DNA of 9,325 nucleotides from Christensenellaceae bacterium (GTDB lineage: Bacteria; Bacillota; Clostridia; Christensenellales; DTU072), in the NCBI GenBank assembly GCA_031260775.1, contig JAISKW010000002.1, positions 1-9,325 of the forward strand, in the 5' to 3' direction. The notes under the pieces were generated by a model. That model saw nothing but the letters and a program-made list of their open reading frames with translations, searched no databases and was not told the origin of the DNA. The stretch's first letter is position 1. Every line of letters begins with the position of its first letter. Positions 1 through 5,260 of this stretch are shown piece after piece. Position numbers and translations under genes: made by a program.

Positions 1-60
1 AACCGAGATGAAATCTTCCGGTGAAACTCTGTCGGAGCTTATGTCGTGCCAAGCATTCAT
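1..60 (-). CDS. ppa: Inorganic pyrophosphatase, family I, N-terminal 20 residues (partial, runs off left edge)
   Basis: Reading the minus strand from an ATG at 60-58 gives 20 uninterrupted codons to the window edge. They begin MNAWHDI and end PEDFISV, which closely matches the N-terminus I recall for soluble family I inorganic pyrophosphatases of Clostridia (MN-WHDI, then R(V/I)-PEDFI-V). The enzyme hydrolyses cytosolic pyrophosphate to phosphate and so pulls biosynthetic reactions forward. The catalytic residues lie outside the window. In this frame there is no ATG, GTG or TTG between an upstream stop (126-124) and this ATG, so the start is well fixed. No Shine-Dalgarno sequence precedes it; a perfect TATAAT ends 9 bases upstream, suggesting a nearly leaderless mRNA. 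It lies downstream of pnp on the same strand, beyond the pnp terminator. Only 20 residues support the call. Confidence 0.8.
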   Translation of the reverse strand, partial: MNAWHDISSDRVSPEDFISV

Positions 61-69
61 TATGCAACA

Positions 70-98
70 ATTATACTTTAACCTTTGTGAACGGACAA
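70..98 (-). promoter_or_regulatory. Sigma-A-type promoter of ppa
   Basis: On the minus strand TTGTCC (98-93, 4 of 6 consensus matches) is separated by exactly 17 bp from TATAAT (75-70, perfect). Only 9 bases separate the -10 hexamer from the ppa ATG at 60, so a start point 6-7 bases downstream would leave a leader of about 2-4 bases. The call rests on consensus matching alone. Confidence 0.6.
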
Positions 99-111
99 TT
101 ATGTTATCACC

Positions 112-138
112 CCCGGTTCGTTTTCAACAAAAACGGGG
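112..138. repeat. Imperfect inverted repeat upstream of the ppa promoter
   Basis: CGTTTT (119-124) pairs with AAAACG (130-135) around a 5-base loop, and CCC (112-114) can pair with GGG (136-138) if GGTT bulges out. It lies about 14 bp upstream of the ppa -35 element and lacks a T-run on either strand, so it does not look like an intrinsic terminator. It could be an operator-like dyad or chance. The remainder of the 61-233 gap shows nothing else I recognise. Confidence 0.25.
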
Positions 139-186
139 AGGATTATTGTCATCCTTCGCGCAGTCGCAATGTCCAATCATTTCCAC

Positions 187-221
187 AAAAAAAAGGACGG
201 CGCAAACCGTCCTTCTTTTTT
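187..221 (-). terminator. Intrinsic terminator of pnp (potentially bidirectional)
   Basis: AAGGACGG (193-200) and CCGTCCTT (207-214) form an 8-bp stem with a 6-base loop. On the minus strand the stem runs into a tract of eight T (complement of 187-194), about 20 bases after the pnp stop codon. A T-rich tract (213-221) also follows the stem on the plus strand, so it could work in both directions, though no plus-strand gene is seen here. Confidence 0.85.
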
Positions 222-233
222 ATGCTTTAATGA

Positions 234-2318
234 TTAATACTTTTTGATGAGCTTTAAGTCAACCCTGCCTTTTTCATCAATTTTGATGACCTTAACACGG
301 ACTTTATCGCCTTCCTCAACTATGTCGCGAACCTTTTCCACTCTCTTATCCGAAAGCTTCGAAATGTGAACCATTCCGTCCTTTTTGGGAGCGTACTCTA
401 CAAACGCGCCGAACTCTAAGATGCGCACAACCTTTCCGTCCAACTCCTCGCCGACTTCAACGTCCTTGATGATTGCGGTAATAAGATTCTTTGCAATTCC
501 TGCAGACTCGCCGCTTTGCGCCGCGATGAACACTGTGCCGCTGTCGTCGATATCGATTTTTACGCCGGTTTCTTCGATTATTTTATTAATAACCGCGCCG
601 CCTTTGCCTATTACGTCGCCGATTTTGTCCGCGGGGATTGAGAACGAAATGATTTTAGGCGCAAACTTTGAAAGGTCTTTACGGGGAGCCGCCAAAACCT
701 CGACCATTTTGCTCAAAATATGGAGTCTGCCGACTTTTGCCTGAGCAAGCGCGGTTCTCAATATCGTTTCGTTGATTCCGTGGATTTTAATATCCATTTG
801 GATAGCCGTAATGCCGTCTTTGGTGCCCGCAACCTTGAAATCCATATCACCGAAGAAGTCCTCGATGCCTTGGATATCGGTCATAATATGCAGCTTATTG
901 TTAACGGTATCTTGAATTAAACCCATAGCAACGCCTGCAACCGGGGCTTTAATCGGAACGCCGGCGTCCATTAACGCCAAGGTCGAGCCGCAAACCGATG
1001 CTTGCGAGGTTGAGCCGTTCGAAGAAATTACTTCGCTTACGGTTCTTATTGCATAAGGGAACGCTTCCTCCGAGGGTAATACCGGCTCTAAAGCACGCTC
1101 TGCGAGCGCGCCGTGTCCGATTTCGCGGCGACCGGGGCTTCTCAGCGACTTTGCCTCTCCCGTCGAATACGGGGGCATATTGTAGTGGTGCATATAACGC
1201 TTGAACACTTCGTCGTCCAAGCCTTCTAACTTTTGAACTTCTGCAATCGTTCCGAGTGTCGCCGTCGTCAACGCTTGAGTTTGTCCTCTTGTGAAAACGC
1301 CCGAGCCGTGTACTCGCGGCAATATGCCGACTTCGCACCAAATAGGACGGATTTCCGTTAACGTTCTTCCGTCGGGACGGACGCCCTTATCCGCAATCAT
1401 TTTGCGTACGCATTCCTTTTTCATTGCGTAAAGAACGTCGCCGATATCGCGTTTTGCATCGGGGAAGAGCGGCTTGAAGTGCGCAAAAATATCCTTTTCG
1501 GCGGCTTCCTCTCTAACTTCTCTTTCCTGTCTGTTAAACGTTGAAAAGCAGTAATCGATTTTGTCCTGCGCGTATTCCTTAACGGCTTTTTCAACCTCGG
1601 GAGCGGCGTGGCGCAAGTCCATAACCTTTTTGGTTTTGCCTACCGCTTTTTGAATTTCCTCAACCCATGTGCAGATTCTCTTTATTTCGTCGTGACCGAA
1701 CAGGATACCTTGGAGCATTTCCTCTTCGGAAATTTCTAAGCTCCCCGCCTCAACCATAAGAACGGCTTCCTTAGTGCCGGCGAGCGACAAGCTCAAGCGG
1801 CTCTTATCCTTTTGCGCTAAATTGGGATTAATAACATACTTTCCGTCAACTAAACCTACGACTACCGAGCCGGTAGGGCCTTCCCACGGGATGTCCGAAA
1901 CCGACAACGCAATCGACGAGCCGAGCATTGCAAATACCTCCGGCGAAACGTCCGGTTCTACCGATAAAACTGTTGCTACAACGGCAACGTCGTTAAATAA
2001 GCCCTTCGGAAACAACGGTCTTAAGGGTCTGTCGATGAGGCGCGAAACTAAAATTGCTTTGTCGCTTGCTCTCCCCTCGCGCTTTTTGAAGCCGCCGGGA
2101 ATTTTGCCCACCGAGTACATCTTTTCCTCGTAATCCACACCGAGCGGGAAAAAGTCTTGCCCGTCCCTCGGTTCCTTGCTCATAGTAACGTTAACCATTA
2201 CTACGGTATCACCGCATCTGACGAAAACCTCTCCGTTGCTGTGCGAACAATACCCCCCTATCTCTGCCGTAACCTCTCTTCCTCCGATTACGGTCTTAAA
2301 AATTTTGCTTTCTTTCAT
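234..2318 (-). CDS. pnp: Polyribonucleotide nucleotidyltransferase (PNPase)
   Basis: PNPase is a cytosolic trimeric 3'-to-5' exoribonuclease that degrades RNA by phosphorolysis, releasing nucleoside diphosphates, and can add tails in reverse. The 694-residue protein has the full normal architecture: first RNase PH-like domain (about 12-145), helical linker (about 240-310), second RNase PH-like domain (about 320-540), KH domain (about 552-612) and S1 domain (about 623-692). Visible landmarks are FTRGQTQ (342-348), RREIGHG (397-403), SNGSTSQASVCG (433-444), the metal and phosphate-site region with Asp487, Asp493 and Lys495 in EDFFGDMDFK, and the KH signature IGKGG (570-574). It follows rpsO, the order common in bacteria, but a terminator sits between them. 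The ATG at 2318 has no Shine-Dalgarno sequence; a candidate promoter ends 9 bases before it. Length and motifs indicate a functional enzyme. Confidence 0.98.
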   Translation of the reverse strand: MKESKIFKTVIGGREVTAEIGGYCSHSNGEVFVRCGDTVVMVNVTMSKEPRDGQDFFPLGVDYEEKMYSVGKIPGGFKKREGRASDKAILVSRLIDRPLRPLFPKGLFNDVAVVATVLSVEPDVSPEVFAMLGSSIALSVSDIPWEGPTGSVVVGLVDGKYVINPNLAQKDKSRLSLSLAGTKEAVLMVEAGSLEISEEEMLQGILFGHDEIKRICTWVEEIQKAVGKTKKVMDLRHAAPEVEKAVKEYAQDKIDYCFSTFNRQEREVREEAAEKDIFAHFKPLFPDAKRDIGDVLYAMKKECVRKMIADKGVRPDGRTLTEIRPIWCEVGILPRVHGSGVFTRGQTQALTTATLGTIAEVQKLEGLDDEVFKRYMHHYNMPPYSTGEAKSLRSPGRREIGHGALAERALEPVLPSEEAFPYAIRTVSEVISSNGSTSQASVCGSTLALMDAGVPIKAPVAGVAMGLIQDTVNNKLHIMTDIQGIEDFFGDMDFKVAGTKDGITAIQMDIKIHGINETILRTALAQAKVGRLHILSKMVEVLAAPRKDLSKFAPKIISFSIPADKIGDVIGKGGAVINKIIEETGVKIDIDDSGTVFIAAQSGESAGIAKNLITAIIKDVEVGEELDGKVVRILEFGAFVEYAPKKDGMVHISKLSDKRVEKVRDIVEEGDKVRVKVIKIDEKGRVDLKLIKKY

Positions 2319-2327
2319 ACTGTTTGT

Positions 2328-2355
2328 ATTTTAATTTTCTTTTGACAAATTGCAA
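2328..2355 (-). promoter_or_regulatory. Candidate pnp promoter abutting the rpsO terminator
   Basis: On the minus strand TTGCAA (2355-2350, 4 of 6) lies 16 bp from TAAAAT (2333-2328, 5 of 6). The -35 begins inside the T-tract of the rpsO terminator, and the -10 ends 9 bases before the pnp ATG, predicting a leader of only 2-3 bases. The stretch is A/T-rich, so a chance match is possible; read-through from rpsO is the alternative source of pnp mRNA. Confidence 0.4.
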
Positions 2356-2382
2356 AAAAAAGGCGCGGACAAAACGCGCCTT
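2354..2382 (-). terminator. Intrinsic terminator between rpsO and pnp
   Basis: AAGGCGCG (2360-2367) and CGCGCCTT (2375-2382) form an 8-bp GC-rich stem with a 7-base loop. On the minus strand it runs into eight T (complement of 2354-2361). The stem begins 13 bases after the rpsO stop. In other bacteria such a site between rpsO and pnp is only partly efficient, letting some transcription into pnp; whether that happens here cannot be read from sequence. Confidence 0.85.
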
Positions 2383-2395
2383 CTTTTATACAAGT

Positions 2396-2662
2396 TTACT
2401 TTCTGATGCCTAACTTCGCTATTAACTCTCTGTACTTATCAACGTCGTTGTTTTTGATGTAGGTAAGGAAGTTCCTTCTTTTACCGACGAGCTTCAGAAG
2501 TCCGCGGCGCGATTCGTTGTCCTTTTTGTGGGTGCTGAGGTGCGAGGTTAAATCCTGAATCCTTGCGGTGAGGATAGCTACTTGTACCTCGGGGCTACCC
2601 GTGTCACTTGCCGTCGCGCCGTATTGCGCAACAATGTTCTGTTTTTGTTCTTTTGATACCAT
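2396..2662 (-). CDS. rpsO: Small ribosomal subunit protein uS15
   Basis: S15 is a primary 16S rRNA-binding protein that organises the central domain of the 30S subunit at the three-way junction of helices 20-22. The 88-residue product has the standard length and all signature blocks: DTGSPEVQVAILT (20-32), the RNA-contact segment around LTSHLSTHKKD (38-48) with SRRGL (51-55), and LVGKRRNFLTYIK (58-70). The ATG start is set by an excellent Shine-Dalgarno sequence, AAAGGAG, 8 bases upstream. The gene is preceded by a leader of about 100 bases with self-complementary segments and followed by its own terminator before pnp. S15 commonly represses its own translation through a structured leader, and the layout here is compatible with that. 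Confidence 0.98.
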   Translation of the reverse strand: MVSKEQKQNIVAQYGATASDTGSPEVQVAILTARIQDLTSHLSTHKKDNESRRGLLKLVGKRRNFLTYIKNNDVDKYRELIAKLGIRK

Positions 2663-2771
2663 TTTATTTTCTCCTTTTACCGTTGTCGAAACGGAGGGTT
2701 CGCCTTAATCTCCGCAATGAAGTTACTTCGAAGCGATGAGAAAGGTAATGCGGAATTGCTTCCGTATCTTT
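2663..2771 (-). promoter_or_regulatory. rpsO 5' leader with Shine-Dalgarno and possible autoregulatory fold
   Basis: The leader runs from the candidate -10 (2777-2772) to the rpsO ATG. Minus-strand RNA contains AAAGGAG (2677-2671) as ribosome-binding site. Just upstream, CCGUU (2694-2690) can pair with AACGG (2684-2680) around a 5-base loop, while CUCC (2696-2693) can instead pair with GGAG of the Shine-Dalgarno (2674-2671). Both pairings use bases 2693-2694, so they are mutually exclusive. At the 5' end CGGAA-GCAA-UUCCG (2764-2751) forms a hairpin with a GNRA tetraloop, and UUCCGCA (from 2755) can alternatively pair with UGCGGAG downstream (near 2716-2710). This suggests a regulatory switch, plausibly S15 autoregulation; the folds are hand-derived. 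Confidence 0.45.
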
Positions 2772-2777
2772 ATTATA
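2772..2777 (-). promoter_or_regulatory. -10 element of the rpsO promoter
   Basis: A perfect TATAAT on the minus strand, about 110 bases before the rpsO start. No good -35 is present at 16-18 bp; the best candidate is TTTCAC (2800-2795). Spacing to the gene is consistent with a leader mRNA of roughly 100 bases. Confidence 0.5.
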
Positions 2778-2846
2778 TATCAATGCTTGAAAAAGTGAAA
2801 CTCCGTATAAACTGAGGAGCGGAATCCATACATCCTAACACAAACT

Positions 2847-2874
2847 TTGCTTTAATCCGAAATCGGGTTAGACT
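2847..2874 (+). promoter_or_regulatory. Weak candidate promoter and dyad in front of the RNA helicase gene
   Basis: TTGCTT (2847-2852) and TAGACT (2869-2874, 4 of 6) are 16 bp apart, with the second ending 7 bases before the GTG start. Between them AATCCG (2854-2859) and CGGGTT (2864-2869) form a 6-bp inverted repeat with an AAAT loop. The hexamers are poor. If transcription starts further upstream, the hairpin would instead sit in the mRNA just before the start codon. Confidence 0.25.
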
Positions 2875-2881
2875 GAACACA

Positions 2882-4084
2882 GTGAATTTTGAAGATTTTA
2901 ATTTCGATAGGCTCATTAAAGACGCTATCGCAAAAAAAGGATATACAACCCCCTCACCGATTCAGGAGCAAGCAATTCCCCCCGCGTTAGAAGGAAAAGA
3001 TATATTAGGATGCGCACAGACCGGCACGGGCAAGACCTGCGCTTTCGCCGTGCCGATACTGCACAAGCTTACGGCAAATCAAGCGGATTTCGCCGGTTCT
3101 AAGAAAATCCGCGCGCTTATCCTCACCCCGACCCGCGAGCTTGCTATGCAAATACACGACTCGTTTTCGGACTACGGCAAGTTTTTAACCCTCCGTACAG
3201 GCCTTGTTATGGGCGGTGTCAGCTCGGTTGAGCAAATCCGCGCCATTAAAAACGGCGTTGACATTTTGGTTGCGACCCCCGGACGCTTTATTGACCTCGT
3301 TTGGCAAGGCTACGCCGACCCATCGTATGTGGAAATATTCGTACTTGACGAGGCGGACAGGATGCTCGATATGGGTTTTCTCCCCGACGTACGTCGCGTT
3401 GTTGAAATGCTCCCCCAAAAACGACAGACTTTGTTTTTCAGCGCGACGATGCCGCCTGAAATCCGTAAACTTACCGATTCGCTCCTCATAGACCCCGTTA
3501 GTGTTACCGTAACTCCCGTTTCGTCAACCGTTGATGCAATTAAACAGTCGGTATATCTCACCGATAAAAACTCCAAGCTTGACCTTCTCGTTTGGCTTTT
3601 GAAGAACAACAAGGATATGGATTCGGCTTTAGTTTTTTCGCGCACAAAGTACGGCGCGGACAAGATTGCCGAAAAACTCCGCCGCGACGGCATTTCCACC
3701 GCGGCAATTCACGGCAACAAGTCGCAAGGGGCACGGCAAAGCGCGCTAAACAGTTTCAAACGCGGCAATGTACGCGTTCTCGTTGCCACCGACATTGCGG
3801 CGCGCGGGCTTGACATTGACGATATTTCGCATGTAGTCAACTACGAACTCCCCAACGAGTTCGAGACTTATGTTCACCGTATCGGGCGCACTGGGCGCGC
3901 CGGCAAGGACGGCACGGCTATCTCTTTTTGCGATATTGACGAAAAAGAGTACCTCGTCGGCATTGAAAAACTAATCAAAAAGAAAATAGATGTTGTCGAA
4001 ACTCACCCGTTCGTTATGACCGTTTTCAAAAAATCCCCTCCCAAAAAGCAGCAGCAACGCCCTCCACGTGCGCAGAGGGCGTAG
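2882..4084 (+). CDS. DEAD-box ATP-dependent RNA helicase, RhlE-like
   Basis: This is a complete two-domain DEAD-box helicase that unwinds RNA duplexes using ATP. In order: aromatic Phe3 and Q motif PSPIQEQAIP (24-33), motif I AQTGTGKT (45-52), Ia PTRELA (83-88), GG (111-112), TPGR (132-135), motif II DEAD (156-159), III SAT (187-189), IV VFSRTK (251-256), V ATDIAARGLD (302-311) and VI HRIGRTGRA (332-340). A short Lys/Arg/Gln/Pro-rich tail (383-400) probably contacts RNA. At 400 residues it has the compact core of RhlE-type enzymes and lacks the long C-terminal RNA-binding domain of DeaD/DbpA. GTG at 2882 is the only ATG, GTG or TTG start after the upstream stop at 2813; CTG 2873 is the only other option. 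No Shine-Dalgarno is seen. It is divergent from rpsO-pnp; helicase-PNPase cooperation is known elsewhere, but a link here is inference. Confidence 0.95.
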   Translation: MNFEDFNFDRLIKDAIAKKGYTTPSPIQEQAIPPALEGKDILGCAQTGTGKTCAFAVPILHKLTANQADFAGSKKIRALILTPTRELAMQIHDSFSDYGKFLTLRTGLVMGGVSSVEQIRAIKNGVDILVATPGRFIDLVWQGYADPSYVEIFVLDEADRMLDMGFLPDVRRVVEMLPQKRQTLFFSATMPPEIRKLTDSLLIDPVSVTVTPVSSTVDAIKQSVYLTDKNSKLDLLVWLLKNNKDMDSALVFSRTKYGADKIAEKLRRDGISTAAIHGNKSQGARQSALNSFKRGNVRVLVATDIAARGLDIDDISHVVNYELPNEFETYVHRIGRTGRAGKDGTAISFCDIDEKEYLVGIEKLIKKKIDVVETHPFVMTVFKKSPPKKQQQRPPRAQRA

Positions 4085-4141
4085 TGTTGCGTTTGATTTT
4101 TGGGAAGTAAACAATATATAAGTACGGTTTGGGTAATACAC

Positions 4142-4178
4142 AAAGGGCGCAGTCAAATGCGCCCTTTCCCTTTTGTTT
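4142..4178 (+). terminator. Terminator between convergent helicase and ruvB genes
   Basis: AAAGGGCGCA (4142-4151) and TGCGCCCTTT (4158-4167) form a perfect 10-bp stem with a 6-base loop, followed on the plus strand by a T-rich tract (TTTT G TTTT near 4171-4179). It ends helicase transcription 58 bases after the stop codon. On the minus strand, only TTT at the stem end plus a mixed sequence follows, so it would be a weaker terminator for ruvB. The remaining bases of the 4085-4202 gap show no gene. Confidence 0.8.
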
Positions 4179-4202
4179 TATGGATATTTTAATCCTTTAT
4201 TA

Positions 4203-5231
4203 TCATTCGATGCCGTCGAACAAGTCGGGACGGGCGGTATAGCTAATGCCGAGATGCTCATAGGCGCGTCTGAGGGCGACCCGTCCGCGCGGAGTGCGTG
4301 AAATAAACCCAAGTTGCATAAGATACGGTTCATAGACGTCTTCAATCGTATCCGCCTCCTCATTCGTTGCAGCCGAGAGAGTATCAAGCCCCACAGGCCC
4401 GCCATCGAACTTACCGATTATGGCTTTTAGGATATTAATATCCGTTATATCAAGCCCCAAATTGTCGATTTCAAGCGCATCTAACCCTTTCTTTGCGATT
4501 GCAAGCGTTATTGTCCGGGAGCTATCGAACAAGGCAAAATCTCTTAATCTTTTAAGTAATCTGTTTGCTATACGGGGTGTGCCGCGGCTTCGTTTTGCAA
4601 TTTCCACGCTCGCGTCATCCTCAACCTTAATATTCAAAATGCCGCTGCTGCGCCTGACAATCGCACCCAACTCCTCGGGGGTATACATTTCAAGCCGTGC
4701 GATTATCCCGAATCTATCCCTAAGCGGCGCGCTCAGCATTCCCGCCCTTGTGGTCGCGCCGATTAGCGTAAAATGCGGCAGCCCGAGCCTCAAGGTTTTT
4801 GCGGACGGACCTTTACCAACGACTATATCAATCGCATAGTCCTCCATTGCGGGGTACAATACCTCCTCAACCGCGCGGTTGAGGCGGTGGATTTCGTCAA
4901 TAAAAAGTATTCCTCCGTCCGAAACGCTTGTTAAAATCGACGCCAAGTCGGCGGCTCTTTCGATTGCCGGGCCGCTTGTAATGCGGATTTCCTGCCCCAT
5001 TTCGGCGGCGATAATATGTGCAAGCGTGGTTTTCCCTAATCCCGGAGGCCCGTAAAATAAACAATGGTCAAGTGCGTCGGCACGCATTTTTGCGGAGCGC
5101 ATAAAAACCGATAGGTTACTTTTTACCTTTTCTTGCCCCACATAATCACCAAGTTTGCGCGGTCGTAGCAGGTTTTCTTGTTCTCCCCCGATATCGTCGG
5201 GAGAGACAATTCTTTCTTCATTATCGGACAT
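4203..5231 (-). CDS. ruvB: Holliday junction branch migration ATPase RuvB
   Basis: RuvB is the hexameric AAA+ motor that, with RuvA, drives branch migration of Holliday junctions in recombination and replication-fork repair. From the ATG at 5231 the protein has 342 residues, typical for the family. Visible elements are Walker A GPPGLGKTT (61-69), Walker B LFIDEIHRL (109-117), sensor 1 GATTRAG (158-164), the arginine-finger region APLRDRFG (168-175), sensor 2 RGTPRIANRLL (216-226), and the C-terminal winged-helix signature FDGGPVGLDTL (275-285) with DVYEPYLMQLGFI (298-310). ATG 5231 gives MSDNEERIVS, matching the usual RuvB N-terminus; a TTG at 5255 would add 8 residues. Neither has a Shine-Dalgarno. 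The gene begins 29 bases after the lipoprotein stop, suggesting co-transcription. ruvA and ruvC are not in the window. Confidence 0.97.
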   Translation of the reverse strand: MSDNEERIVSPDDIGGEQENLLRPRKLGDYVGQEKVKSNLSVFMRSAKMRADALDHCLFYGPPGLGKTTLAHIIAAEMGQEIRITSGPAIERAADLASILTSVSDGGILFIDEIHRLNRAVEEVLYPAMEDYAIDIVVGKGPSAKTLRLGLPHFTLIGATTRAGMLSAPLRDRFGIIARLEMYTPEELGAIVRRSSGILNIKVEDDASVEIAKRSRGTPRIANRLLKRLRDFALFDSSRTITLAIAKKGLDALEIDNLGLDITDINILKAIIGKFDGGPVGLDTLSAATNEEADTIEDVYEPYLMQLGFISRTPRGRVALRRAYEHLGISYTARPDLFDGIE

Positions 5232-5260
5232 AAAATTATCGGAGCGCGCCTGCAAAAGGA

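Noticed and set aside
8..247. Plus-strand open frame of 79 codons across the pnp-ppa spacer
   Set aside because: It runs through the pnp terminator and antisense to the ppa N-terminus, has no ribosome-binding site and its product resembles nothing; the minus-strand ppa reading explains the region.
949..1341. 130-codon minus-strand open frame inside pnp
   Set aside because: It lies in another frame of the strongly conserved pnp gene and its product is Arg/Ser-rich with no domain; it is a coding shadow.
2801..2819. CTCC/GGAG dyad and TTGAAA/TATAAA pair as a plus-strand helicase promoter
   Set aside because: The spacing between TTGAAA (2787-2792) and TATAAA (2806-2811) is only 13 bp, too short for a sigma-A promoter.
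4058..4081. Inverted repeat CGCCCT/AGGGCG at the end of the helicase gene
   Set aside because: It has a 12-base loop, lies within coding sequence and is not followed by a T-run; the perfect hairpin at 4142-4167 is the better terminator.
4420..4839. 139-codon plus-strand open frame opposite ruvB
   Set aside because: Antisense to conserved ruvB motifs, no ribosome-binding site and a low-complexity Ser/Leu/Ile-rich product; a shadow of ruvB codon use.
5231..5255. TTG at 5255 as ruvB start
   Set aside because: It adds eight residues not typical of RuvB and has no Shine-Dalgarno; ATG 5231 gives the family-like MSDNEERIVS. It cannot be fully excluded.
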